From an uncultured Acidimicrobiales bacterium (GTDB lineage Bacteria > Actinomycetota > Acidimicrobiia > Acidimicrobiales > SZUA-35), in assembly GCA_937981915.1 (NCBI GenBank), contig CALJMD010000386.1, positions 1 to 37,633 on the forward strand: a DNA stretch of 37,633 nt. The letters are read 5' to 3'. Both the position numbers and the translations under genes were made by a program. Below are positions 1 through 8,974 of the stretch, piece by piece. Under the pieces are notes generated by a model. It was not told the DNA's origin, did no database searches, and saw only the letters and a list, made by a program, of their open reading frames with translations. Every line of letters starts with the position of its first letter. Position 1 is the first letter of the stretch.

Positions 1-1668
1 GGTCAGGCCGGGGCCATCGTCATCATTGAAGAACGTGCAGGTCACGTCGTCGCCCAAACCAAGCGTGATGGTCGGCGGGTCGACGGCCTCGTCAAACGTG
101 CCGCCGTCACAGGACAGATCGACCTGGCTATAACCGTCGACGGAGGACTCGGACAGGGCGAACGCCTGGCCGGCCTGTGGCGACATCTCGTCATATCCAG
201 CAGCCGTCAGCGTCCAATCATCGGGGGTTTTGATTCCCCCATTGTTGTTGGTGACATCCTTGACCAGATTCAACGAGGGAGCATCGTCATTATTGACAAA
301 GGTGCACGTGACGTCATCCCCAGGGGACAGCGTCAAGCGGTCATCAATCAACGTGCCACCGTCGCAGGACAGATCGGTCATCGTGTAGTTCTCGGGCCCA
401 TCGGATTCGCTCAGGTCGTAATCGCCGGCGAGCACCTCTCCGCTTACGCCGTTGGTTCCCGAGAAACCGGTAGCGTCCGGGTCGACGGAATCGGCGGTCA
501 ACGTCCAGTCACTGGCAGCGGCGTCGCCACCGTTGTCGCTCGTTACGTCCTTGACCAGAGTGAGGGTGGCGGTCTGCAACGAGTTGGTAAAGGTGCAGAC
601 GGTCTCTACACCGGCCCTGATTTCAACGTTTCCTACGGTGTCGACCGTGTCAAAAGTGCCAGACTCGGCTCCTCGAAGCGTGCAAGTAGCATCGTCCACC
701 TGCCAATCGTCGGGGACGATCTCTGCCAGGTCCCATGTTCCCGCGTTGACTGAAATCAGCGACAGAGTGCCGGAACCTTCCACGGTGAACTGAAACGGCC
801 CCTGAACGTCGGGATTGTTACCCGATCCTTCGATCAAGGTCGCAGCTGAAGGCAGTTCGAACGTGAAGGGCGTACCGTCGTCAGGGTCGGCCACCTTGAC
901 AATGGTCAGAAACCCGCGGTTCGGGGTGATTACACAGTCGCTGGGATCAGAACCCGGGACTTGTGACGGATAACTGCAGACATTGATCAGGAACGCCTCG
1001 TCTGTTCCAAAGTCCTCGAGAACGATGTTGCAGGTGGCCTTCGCGTCAGCGGTTGCGCTCGCCTGAGCACCGTCTCGGGAACCGAACGAATCGGTCGCCC
1101 CGAACGTAAGGCCACAGGTCGATGCGTAAGGGCCGCCAACTAGCGCCTCACCGGAGTCGGACAGATCGCCATCGCCATTCAGGTCTTCAGCAATGAGGGA
1201 TCGAGACTGATCACACTTGTCGGCCGCGCCGTCGCCGCACTCGTAGAGGCGGGTAGTGATGTAGTCGTTTTCGGTTCCGTTTGAAGCGTCGCCGTCGTCG
1301 CCCCAAATCACGCATAGCGAATAGTTGGCGTTGCCATCGCCGTCGGTGTCAATCAGGGAGCAGGCATCAGCAGTGTTCCCGCCACTAAGGTCAGCCTGGT
1401 CGTAGTCCCAGTTCCACATCACGTCGATCGTTCCGGCTGTTGCCGGGTCGAGATCGACTACTAGGGAGTTCAGGTCTTTCTGACCCGGCTCGTCGTCTGC
1501 TCCCGCATCATCCAGCAGTTCAATTGGGATAGCTGCCGCCGGGGAGACCCCAACGGCCAAGACTGCGACGACGCCTAACAGCGCGGTGAGAACGGAAAGA
1601 ATGGCTAGTCGACCTCGACGCTTCGGTGGCGGCGCGGTGCGACTATCCGGGTTGACATGCGGCGGCAT
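1..1668 (-). CDS. Secreted repeat-containing surface protein (3' end outside window)
   Basis: The frame is open for 556 codons from ATG 1668 to base 1 with no stop, so the C-terminus lies beyond the left edge. A Shine-Dalgarno sequence GGAGGGA sits 4 nt before the ATG. Residues about 20-45 form a basic-then-hydrophobic signal peptide ending near SPAAA. The next 220 residues are acidic and Asp/Asn/Gly-rich with several Cys. From about residue 280 at least three repeats of roughly 80-90 residues follow, each opening with a motif like LTLVKDVTSDNGG and closing with a DVTCTFVN-type motif, with two Cys per repeat. This pattern is typical of prealbumin/SpaA-like beta-sandwich repeats in actinobacterial surface proteins. 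The role is probably cell-surface or matrix display. A cell-wall anchor or C-terminal membrane helix cannot be judged because the end is missing. Family assignment is by motif recall only. Confidence 0.8.
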   Translation of the reverse strand, partial: MPPHVNPDSRTAPPPKRRGRLAILSVLTALLGVVAVLAVGVSPAAAIPIELLDDAGADDEPGQKDLNSLVVDLDPATAGTIDVMWNWDYDQADLSGGNTADACSLIDTDGDGNANYSLCVIWGDDGDASNGTENDYITTRLYECGDGAADKCDQSRSLIAEDLNGDGDLSDSGEALVGGPYASTCGLTFGATDSFGSRDGAQASATADAKATCNIVLEDFGTDEAFLINVCSYPSQVPGSDPSDCVITPNRGFLTIVKVADPDDGTPFTFELPSAATLIEGSGNNPDVQGPFQFTVEGSGTLSLISVNAGTWDLAEIVPDDWQVDDATCTLRGAESGTFDTVDTVGNVEIRAGVETVCTFTNSLQTATLTLVKDVTSDNGGDAAASDWTLTADSVDPDATGFSGTNGVSGEVLAGDYDLSESDGPENYTMTDLSCDGGTLIDDRLTLSPGDDVTCTFVNNDDAPSLNLVKDVTNNNGGIKTPDDWTLTAAGYDEMSPQAGQAFALSESSVDGYSQVDLSCDGGTFDEAVDPPTITLGLGDDVTCTFFNDDDGPGLT

Positions 1669-1862
1669 TTGGTCCCTCCAAATAGGTTGATTTTGTTTTC
1701 GGAATCGCACCTTTCTTATCGGCTAGAAAAACTAGATGCAAGGCGGAAGGTCAATCGACCTAAGGGACATCAAACACGCCAACCATGCTTGTACTAGAAC
1801 CGCTTTTCTACGCGTCGCATTTGTCTAATTGATGCTACTGCAACCGATGTTGATACACCCTG

Positions 1863-4800
1863 CTACGGGATGGTTGGGAGTGATATCGTCACCGTCGGCA
1901 ACGTCTCATCCGGCTCTGTGGTTGGCGGATCAGTCACCGGCGGGTCGGTCACCGGAGGATCAGTCACCGGCGGGTCCGTGACGGGCGGATCAGTCACCGG
2001 CGGATCGGTCACCGGCGGATCAGGATCTTCGACATCCACGGTGGTGCTGCGGGTGGCCTGCTGGCCATCAGTGGAGCGAGACGACACCGAAATCACATAC
2101 GAACCCGGATCAACCGCCGCAAACAGCTGTTCGTGACGCTCCCAACAGGTTCCCGTCACCTCAGGCCATCCCGGCGTGACAAAGCTTTGACCAGCCCCCT
2201 GATAGTTGGTGATCGTGCACAGATTGGTCTGGAACGTCACTTGGAACGAGCCATCATCGTTGACCGTGGCGCCAAGAGCAGACATCGTCAGCTCGTCAAC
2301 AGGTTCTTCGGGTTCTTCAGGTTCTTCGGGTTCTTCGATGACAACAGTGGCGCTACGACTCGCCTGTTGACCGTCGGCCGACCGCGAAGACACCGAGATT
2401 GGGTATGACCCGGGTTCAACAGCGGTAAAGGGCTGGGCATGACTCTCCCAGCAGCGGTCAACGACGTTAGGCCAACCAGGCGTAATGTAGGACTGACCAG
2501 CACCCTGATAGTTGGCAATGGTGCACAGATTGGTCTGGAACGTCACCCTAAATGAACCGTCATCACTCACCGCGACGTTCAGCGGTGACATGGTCAAGTC
2601 AGCCACCGGCTCTTCGGTGGTTTCGGTGGTGACCTCTTCGTCAGGCTCGGTGGTGTCAGTCGTTTCAGTCGTCGACGGCACCGTGACCCTGGGCGAACTT
2701 GGACCCGACAACTCGTCGCCGACCACGATTGGTATCTCCACTTCAAGGTCGCCGAGCTGAACGGTTAAGTTCGTTTCACCGTCGCCTTCCGCGGTCACCG
2801 TTCGAGCCAAACCGCGACCCGAGACAGTAGCCACCTCGGTGTCGGCCACCGTCCACGAGGCAAGCTCAAGTACCGCGGAGAGCGACTCGTCACCCTCGGC
2901 CAGATTTCCGGACAACGAAACCGAAGCCGTCGAACCAACCTCAAGAGCCAACTCCGACGGGTCCAACTCGAGACGTTCAACTTCTACTTCGACCGGCAAC
3001 CCGGCGCTGGGAACCGTGGCCAAGAAGTCGGTTTCTGCCGCCTCCTGATCAAAAGCCAAGCTCTCCAGGCCGCTCAACCCGCTCAACCCGTCAGGTGAAG
3101 CGAAGCTATAGCGAATCCGAAACGTCTGCCCCCCGCCTAGTGCCCGATCGGTGAACCTAGCCACCGTCAATGTTCCACCGGCCGCGCCGTCATCGCCTCG
3201 GGCCCCACCGGCTGTGCGCACCTCATCGGGGTTGGGGGTCAAGGATTCAAGGAACTGATCACGGTCGACCGTCGCCGGCATCACTTCATAGTGATCCAGA
3301 TCGACGTCGTCCTCACTGGAGTTGGTGATTACGACTTCAGCGTCAATGGTGTCCTCGTCCGGATTAAAGCTCCATAGACGCGTCGTGATCAGACCGTTCT
3401 CCGCCAACGTCGGCGCAAACGAGTAGGCGATCGATGGACCGTCGACGTCGGACGAACGGAGCCACCCTCCAGGGCGGAACAAGGCCACCAACAGCAGCGC
3501 CAACAGCAAAATCGCGCCGATGGCCGCCATCATCGGACCACGAGACGGACCCGGGTCGACACCGTTAGCGGGGGAACGGTCGGTGCCCAGCGACGGGCCA
3601 GTAAACGGGGGCGAACCCATTGCGGCCGACTCATCAATACCGGTCTCACCCGTCCGGTTCAACAGGTTGACCCGCGGTTGGGTTGACGGCTGCGGCGACA
3701 TCGCCGTCGTATTGTCGTCGTCCAGCCCAACCCCCGGCGCTGACCAAGCCGGTGCCTGACCAACAGCCGTTGGATCGGTGTCGAGCATCGGGTTGCTCGT
3801 TCCAGGGGCGTAGGCGGCAGGCGTGACGCCTAGCTCGGCCAGTGGACCGACCATTGTGCTGTCGGCCGAGACAGCCGAGCCGGTTGCCACACCGGCGGCA
3901 ACAACGGTCTGATCGGACTCGACACTTGCAGTGACGGTCGAACCGTCGGTCAGATCGAGCAACGGAGAGCCATCGTTCCCAGATGACGATTCACCGGTAC
4001 CCGAATCAGCACCGAAACGATCAAGGGTCAGCGTCGGTGACTGCCCGGCGGGAACAGCTATCGGTTCGATGTCGTCGGTCATCATCGGCACCAGAGAACG
4101 GAGCCGATCTTGAAGTTCGGGCGCCGTCGGTCGATCCTCGGGGTTCTTCGACAACATTTCGTCGATCAACGAAGACAGCTCGGCGGGAACCCCTCCGACC
4201 GAGGGCGGTGGGTTGTTCACGTGGGCTACAGCAACAGCCAACGGCTCCCCGCTGTTGAACGGAGGTTCGCCGATCAGCAGCTCGAACAAGATGATGCCGA
4301 GCGAGTAGATGTCGGACGCCGAACCAATCGGGTCGCCGCTTCCCGCCGCCTCCGGCGACATATACAGCGGAGTCCCAATAGTGGCCGTTGTCCTGCCGGC
4401 CTCGTTGGCGCTCAACAGCCGGGAGATACCGAAGTCGGTGATCTTGGCCTCACCGTCACTGGTGATCATGATGTTGGCCGGTTTGAGGTCACGATGGACG
4501 ACGTTGGCGTCATGAATGGCTGCCACACCAGCGGTGATGTCAATCATCATCGCCACTGTTTCCGCCGGAGTCGGCGCATCTTCCCGCAAGACCACCGAAA
4601 GGTCGGTGGCTTCGAGGAACTCCATCACCATGCCGATCAGCGGGTCACCGATAACAAGGTCTTTGACCCGAACCACGTTCGTGTGTTGGACGCGGCGCAG
4701 CGCCTGATGCTCGCGAACGAATCGGCCGACGACGGCAACATCGGCCGTCAGGTGAGCGTGGAGGATCTTGATGGCGACGGTTTCGCCGTCGAGTTCAGCA

Positions 4801-4877
4801 CGATGTACGACGCCCATAGCGCCGCGACCCAATTCCTCTTTAACCGCTACCCGGCCGCCAAAAAGTGCGTCCGCCAA
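1863..4877 (-). CDS. Transmembrane Ser/Thr protein kinase, PknB type, with repeat-bearing ectodomain
   Basis: 1004 residues. The cytoplasmic N-terminal kinase domain (about 1-265) has every key element: Gly loop LGRGAMGVV (16-24), VAIK lysine K37, HRDLKPAN with D130 and N135, DFG 148-150 and SPE 174-176. It should be active. A Pro/Thr/Asp-rich linker (266-447) leads to one membrane helix (about 449-468). The outside part has a beta-rich region (480-630), an Ig-like BIG2-type stretch (about 633-720), a Thr/Glu linker, then two near-identical 88-residue modules (about 760-848 and 861-949). Each module has two Cys (785/809 and 887/911) around a GAGQS-(Y/F)-(I/V)-TPGWP core. Seven DPPVT repeats (about 952-987) come near the C-terminus. 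There are no PASTA domains, so the ligand is not obviously peptidoglycan. It follows the sigma/protease genes in the same direction, 117 bp after the small acidic protein gene, and may be co-transcribed. Its targets are unknown. Confidence 0.93.
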   Translation of the reverse strand: MADALFGGRVAVKEELGRGAMGVVHRAELDGETVAIKILHAHLTADVAVVGRFVREHQALRRVQHTNVVRVKDLVIGDPLIGMVMEFLEATDLSVVLREDAPTPAETVAMMIDITAGVAAIHDANVVHRDLKPANIMITSDGEAKITDFGISRLLSANEAGRTTATIGTPLYMSPEAAGSGDPIGSASDIYSLGIILFELLIGEPPFNSGEPLAVAVAHVNNPPPSVGGVPAELSSLIDEMLSKNPEDRPTAPELQDRLRSLVPMMTDDIEPIAVPAGQSPTLTLDRFGADSGTGESSSGNDGSPLLDLTDGSTVTASVESDQTVVAAGVATGSAVSADSTMVGPLAELGVTPAAYAPGTSNPMLDTDPTAVGQAPAWSAPGVGLDDDNTTAMSPQPSTQPRVNLLNRTGETGIDESAAMGSPPFTGPSLGTDRSPANGVDPGPSRGPMMAAIGAILLLALLLVALFRPGGWLRSSDVDGPSIAYSFAPTLAENGLITTRLWSFNPDEDTIDAEVVITNSSEDDVDLDHYEVMPATVDRDQFLESLTPNPDEVRTAGGARGDDGAAGGTLTVARFTDRALGGGQTFRIRYSFASPDGLSGLSGLESLAFDQEAAETDFLATVPSAGLPVEVEVERLELDPSELALEVGSTASVSLSGNLAEGDESLSAVLELASWTVADTEVATVSGRGLARTVTAEGDGETNLTVQLGDLEVEIPIVVGDELSGPSSPRVTVPSTTETTDTTEPDEEVTTETTEEPVADLTMSPLNVAVSDDGSFRVTFQTNLCTIANYQGAGQSYITPGWPNVVDRCWESHAQPFTAVEPGSYPISVSSRSADGQQASRSATVVIEEPEEPEEPEEPVDELTMSALGATVNDDGSFQVTFQTNLCTITNYQGAGQSFVTPGWPEVTGTCWERHEQLFAAVDPGSYVISVSSRSTDGQQATRSTTVDVEDPDPPVTDPPVTDPPVTDPPVTDPPVTDPPVTDPPTTEPDETLPTVTISLPTIP

Positions 4878-4994
4878 CCTTGTTCTCCGTTCCCTCTACC
4901 CATCACGGCTGCAAAACCTCGGAGACACGCGCCATCTCCGGTACACATCTCGGCTGAATGCACCAACGTCATGCGTAGGTAGATTCTAACGCTA

Positions 4995-5486
4995 CTAGAG
5001 ATCTAACAGAGGGGTACGTCGGGCCAGATCATCGGAACCGATGAACTCCACGGCGACCGTGGAAATGGCAACTTCGGCTTCGAAACGCCCGTACTCGTCA
5101 CATTCGACAGGGCGGGGACTGAACGCCGGGCCGGTGAAGAACACCCGGTCAACTGGAGGCGTGACAATGCCTCGGACAACGACCGAACCCGTTTGAGCGG
5201 ACTCCACCGCTACGTCAATGGCGTAGTCATCGATCTCAAACGACTTTTCGGTTGGCGCAGCCATGCCGCGGCCGGCGCTGCTATCTCGAACCAGAACCGG
5301 TTCGGCGTCCACCACACCGGCCAGCAAACCGAGTTCCACGTCCCACGTGAGGGCGCGCATGGCCACATCCGCTAGGCCGTCGGGTGGTGGATCGGCATCA
5401 GCGATCGCCAACGACAAGCGGCCAAGGAGCTCGTTATCTGCCTCGTTCTCTGATCTATCGTTCTCTGGTTGCGGCGGGGGAGTCAT
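4995..5486 (-). CDS. Small acidic protein coupled to the sigma factor gene (possible anti-sigma or adaptor)
   Basis: 163 residues. The start is ATG 5486, whose ATGA overlaps the stop codon of the upstream sigma gene. This is typical of translational coupling and is why I reject a longer in-frame start at 5690. The N-terminal third is hydrophilic and acidic (PPPQPENDRSENEADNELL) with a short helix-like part. The C-terminal part (about 80-163) alternates hydrophobic and polar residues like a small beta-sandwich and contains DEYGRF, resembling carboxypeptidase-regulatory-like folds. There is no membrane helix and no zinc-binding HxxxCxxC anti-sigma motif. I do not recognise a named family. Coupling to a sigma gene suggests a sigma-binding regulator, or a protein needed in equal amounts with it. 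This is inference from context. Confidence 0.8.
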   Translation of the reverse strand: MTPPPQPENDRSENEADNELLGRLSLAIADADPPPDGLADVAMRALTWDVELGLLAGVVDAEPVLVRDSSAGRGMAAPTEKSFEIDDYAIDVAVESAQTGSVVVRGIVTPPVDRVFFTGPAFSPRPVECDEYGRFEAEVAISTVAVEFIGSDDLARRTPLLDL

Positions 5487-6082
5487 GTCAGACCTGCTTT
5501 GGCTCGGAGGGTGTCGAGACAACGCCGACGCGTTGGCCCGATATAGCCGATCGACTTGCCCAACGTCAGGGCGATGTCCTCGTAGCTCAGCGATTCGGTC
5601 CAGCACAATGCCAGCAGCTCGCGGCACGCTTCGGAAAGGCCGTGGTAAGCCTCCACTAACGAGCGGCTGGCCTCGTCGGCCGTAGCCCACTGCTCCGCTG
5701 ACGGAGTGCGCAGGTCGATCACCTGATCATGAAGATCGTCGATTGACTCGTCGAGTTGGCGTGAGCGTCGACGCAGAACCGAGATGGCTTCTCGTTTCGT
5801 TGTCGTCGCCAGCCAACCGGGAAGTCGTGCCGGGTCGTCGATGGTGTGGCCTTTGTCCTTCAACTTGTACCAGACCGTCTGTGCGACGTCCTCGGATTCC
5901 TCCCGGGTGAGGCCGTGACTGCGCGCCCAATGCCAGATTGATCCGGAAAACTCGGTGACCAGCGTCCGCCAGGCGTCTTCGTTGCCTTGCAGAGCCTCGG
6001 TCAGCCGCCACGGGTCGGCAGTTCTGGCAGGCATATGGCGCGAACCATAGCACTGTCGCTTGTCATCGGCCAACAACCTCAT
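5483..6082 (-). CDS. RNA polymerase sigma factor, sigma-70 family, ECF-like
   Basis: 199 residues with the two-domain ECF layout. Region 2 (about 30-95) includes the core-binding helix and the acidic motif EESEDVAQTVWYKL, then PARLPGWLATTTKREAISVLRRR, the usual region 2.3/2.4 pattern. Region 4 (about 135-195) contains LSEACRELLALCWTESLSYEDIALTLGKS, a helix-turn-helix for the -35 element. It lies 49 bp downstream of the CHAT gene on the same strand and overlaps the following small acidic protein gene by 4 bp. The chosen start is the first ATG of the frame. A second Met at residue 17 (base 6034) would also leave the domains intact, and neither start has a strong Shine-Dalgarno. Members of this family usually direct a small regulon, often including their own operon. 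No repeated promoter motif could be assigned to it by eye. Confidence 0.9.
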   Translation of the reverse strand: MRLLADDKRQCYGSRHMPARTADPWRLTEALQGNEDAWRTLVTEFSGSIWHWARSHGLTREESEDVAQTVWYKLKDKGHTIDDPARLPGWLATTTKREAISVLRRRSRQLDESIDDLHDQVIDLRTPSAEQWATADEASRSLVEAYHGLSEACRELLALCWTESLSYEDIALTLGKSIGYIGPTRRRCLDTLRAKAGLT

Positions 6083-6131
6083 ACACCCCCGACGACCCAG
6101 CTACGTCGCCTGATACAGATACGACTAAGAC

Positions 6132-8918
6132 TCACGTCAGTTCAGCGTCACGACCCACCGAGGCGGCACCGAACACCAGGAACGAATGGGCCGCCGCCTG
6201 CACCCGAGGCGAGGCGTCAACCAGGGCAGTTTGGGCAGCGGCCAGCGCCCCAGCGGCGCCGAGCTGCCGCAGATGCCGGTAGAACTCGGCCATCACCACA
6301 CCGGCGTCGCTGTCGGCCACCGCTTGGATCGGGGCGACCAGACAGTCGGTGCCCGACCGAAGCAGCTCGGGCACGATCCCCAGCCATTGGGCTGAGCCGA
6401 CGCCCTCCCAGCGGCCGGCGCCACAAGCGGCGAGCACCACCAACGACGGCGTATCGGTAAGGCGCCCAAGCTCGTAGATGGGAACCGGTCCATCAGCCAT
6501 CTCGATCGATGAAAACATCACGCTGTCATCACGGAACGTGCAGTGGGCGGAGACATGAACCAAGTCGTGTGAGGCCAACATGTTGAGCAGCCGCTCGGAG
6601 GTCGCCCGATGCCCGCTAACGACGGCGGCTCCGTCAATATTGAAGTGAGCTGCCAACGCTTCCGCGTCTGCTGAACCAGCGGGAAGGCCCGGTCCAGTCA
6701 GAACTCCTACCGCGCCCACGGGGCCTTCGTGGCGATGGCGGCACCATGCATCAACTCCCCCCACTACCGAAACCGTCGAAGTCTGCCCGATGACAAGACT
6801 CCAGGGCACTGCACCTAACTCGAACGTCGGAGCCACCACCAAGGAGCGCTCGAGTGCTGCGCCACCGAAGAGGCCAGCGCCAATACGAAGGTAGTCGTCC
6901 CGCAGCGCCGACCATCGTGCTTCTAGCGTCCGCGACCCAAGCGAACTAGTCAACAGTCGACTGAGATCGACAGATGCTCGTTCGAGGTCAGCCTTGACCG
7001 TGGCAACGGAACCAACCGACCATACTGCGTGGCCCTTATCTCGAATATTGAGTCCAACCCCAAGCAGTTCATCGTTGTGAACAACAAACTCCACAACCGA
7101 TGGAGCTAGTGCTCCGGCTCCGGAGATTGCATCTTCAAGCCTCCGCCGAAAGGCCGCCGGATCAGAGCTATTCGCGATCGGTTCGGGCCAGGCTGGATCG
7201 CAATAGTCGAGGCGGGCCGGGTCGTGTTGAGCTCGTATCATCGACCGCTCCCGAATCTTGCGCTCCAACTCGACAATGCGAGCGTCGAGATCGGCGTTAC
7301 GTTCGGCGGATGCCGATCGTTCCTGGTTCAGGAGCCTCAGTTTGGAGAGAAGATCGCTGTCAACCTCTGGCTGGGCAAACGGCATTGCTTTCGTCTCGAC
7401 AGCGAGGTCCCTCCACCGCTCCTCCACCTGAATGATCTTCCACGGGTCAGCGTCTGCCCTCAGCACGTGGCCAACATCGAGACGACGAAATCGGGACAGT
7501 TGGCGAGCAACACCGGCGCGCAGCTCCGGGTCGATCAGACCAGCTCTCGAACGGCCTACGAGCACCCGAGCGGCCTCAAGAAGTCTGCTGTTGTCCTCGC
7601 CGATTAAGTGCTGGGAAAGAGCCGTTCCAAACAGCCCTTCCAATTGGTCAGAAATACTCTCGGACTCCAGCTTTGACGAAGATGGGTTGTCAGCCAAAAG
7701 ACCTTTCGCCGCCTCGACGTCCCCGAGATCGGCCACAATCTGGGCCGCCAGGTTGCGAGCGGCGATCGACTCACCGACCCATCCGGCCTGAAACAGCTCA
7801 TCTGCGATTCGCCTGGCGTCAACGAGTATGGCCGCGATCCGGTCACGTACGGTATAGCCGTCACCCAAATTGTCAGTGACGCCACCGGCCGCTGCTTCTA
7901 ACGCCAAAAGGCGGGATTTGTGGACCCACACGGTCCGTCCGGCAGCCGCGAACATGTCGGCGGCCGTCGCCGCGCTGATGGCTGCCGCTTCGCGATTCCC
8001 GTTGTCAAGCAAGCAGCGAGCTCGCCGGTATTCGGCGTCGCTCTGCTTCTCCAGGTTTGTCCCCTGCCGAGCAACCCACAGCGACAGCCGCGCGTAACGA
8101 ACAGCATCTTTGGTGAGCCCGGCAAATCGATGGATTTCAGCCAGGTCGTCATAGAGGGTCGACAGGTTCCGGCCAGCCTCGCCCAGCTCCTGATACATCT
8201 CCAACGCTCGACGGCCGCGTTCTATAGCACCTGGAAGATCTCCGAGACACATACGGGTGTACGCGACACCCTGTTCGTTGCCAGCCAGCACCAATCCTTG
8301 CCCGCAACGTTCAGCAAAGTCGGAGGAGGTGATCCACCGTTCTTCTGCGTTGCGCACATTCCCCAACAGGAGGGCGCAGTAGGCAGAGTTGCCATACGCC
8401 CGGGCCAACAAAGGAAGGTCCTCGCCGAGCTCGACTAGATCCGCGATCGCCTCGTCAAACAGTGCCAGCGCTGCGGCCGGTTCACCCCGATGCAGCGTTA
8501 CGAGGCCAAGTTGAGATGCCGCTGCAGCTCTCAATCTGACTTGATCGCGCTCCCGTTCACAGAGATCGAGAACACTCTTCAACCTGACCTCGGCTGCATG
8601 GGTTGCCCCCGAACTGTTCTCAGCCGCAGCAAGACTTACCGAGATCCACTGCTGCAATACTCCGTCGCCCTCGGACAGTCCGTTGTCAAATGCCTCGATT
8701 GCCGCGTTGTTGTCGCCCAGCTCGAAGAGAGCTACCCCTTGGGCCCAAGCTCCAGCCGCCCGAACGTCAGAGCGGGGATCTTCGATCCACCTTTTGGCCT
8801 CAACGAGGCCATCTGTGGGAGACGCCTTCGCACGTTCAACCAACCCGCGAGCGAAAGCGACGGCCTCAGCAACATCAGAGATGCGAGGGTCCGTAGCCAT
8901 GCAAAGAGCGTAGGACAC
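6132..8918 (-). CDS. TPR-CHAT protein, caspase-like cysteine protease
   Basis: 928 residues. The N-terminal half (about 20-400) is a run of helical TPR-like hairpins, for example GLVTLHRGEPAAALALFDEAI and AGAWAQGVALFELGDNNAAIEAFDNGL. A charged coiled-coil-like segment (about 510-560) follows. The C-terminal 330 residues form a CHAT domain (clan CD, caspase fold). The expected catalytic His is H792 in LVHVSAHCTF and the Cys is C832 in SLVVLAACGAG, each preceded by the hydrophobic strand seen in active members. No signal peptide or membrane helix is visible, so it should act in the cytoplasm. The gene lies between the S8 peptidase gene (56 bp upstream) and the sigma gene (49 bp downstream), all one direction. 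TPR-CHAT proteins are known as regulated proteases in bacterial conflict and signalling. The substrate here is unknown. A second Met at residue 7 is an alternative start. Confidence 0.92.
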   Translation of the reverse strand: MSYALCMATDPRISDVAEAVAFARGLVERAKASPTDGLVEAKRWIEDPRSDVRAAGAWAQGVALFELGDNNAAIEAFDNGLSEGDGVLQQWISVSLAAAENSSGATHAAEVRLKSVLDLCERERDQVRLRAAAASQLGLVTLHRGEPAAALALFDEAIADLVELGEDLPLLARAYGNSAYCALLLGNVRNAEERWITSSDFAERCGQGLVLAGNEQGVAYTRMCLGDLPGAIERGRRALEMYQELGEAGRNLSTLYDDLAEIHRFAGLTKDAVRYARLSLWVARQGTNLEKQSDAEYRRARCLLDNGNREAAAISAATAADMFAAAGRTVWVHKSRLLALEAAAGGVTDNLGDGYTVRDRIAAILVDARRIADELFQAGWVGESIAARNLAAQIVADLGDVEAAKGLLADNPSSSKLESESISDQLEGLFGTALSQHLIGEDNSRLLEAARVLVGRSRAGLIDPELRAGVARQLSRFRRLDVGHVLRADADPWKIIQVEERWRDLAVETKAMPFAQPEVDSDLLSKLRLLNQERSASAERNADLDARIVELERKIRERSMIRAQHDPARLDYCDPAWPEPIANSSDPAAFRRRLEDAISGAGALAPSVVEFVVHNDELLGVGLNIRDKGHAVWSVGSVATVKADLERASVDLSRLLTSSLGSRTLEARWSALRDDYLRIGAGLFGGAALERSLVVAPTFELGAVPWSLVIGQTSTVSVVGGVDAWCRHRHEGPVGAVGVLTGPGLPAGSADAEALAAHFNIDGAAVVSGHRATSERLLNMLASHDLVHVSAHCTFRDDSVMFSSIEMADGPVPIYELGRLTDTPSLVVLAACGAGRWEGVGSAQWLGIVPELLRSGTDCLVAPIQAVADSDAGVVMAEFYRHLRQLGAAGALAAAQTALVDASPRVQAAAHSFLVFGAASVGRDAELT

Positions 8919-8974
8919 AGTCGTAGTGGTGAACGAACGAATTTCGTTGAAGCCGACCGAACCTCAGACCAGTC

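Noticed and set aside
4110-4982. 290-codon plus-strand frame opposite the kinase domain
   Set aside because: It is antisense to highly conserved kinase motifs and has no recognisable domain.
5487-5690. Longer start for the small acidic protein (ATG 5690)
   Set aside because: The extra 68 residues lie wholly within the sigma gene in another frame and are Arg/Gly-rich shadow sequence; ATG 5486 gives a standard ATGA overlap.
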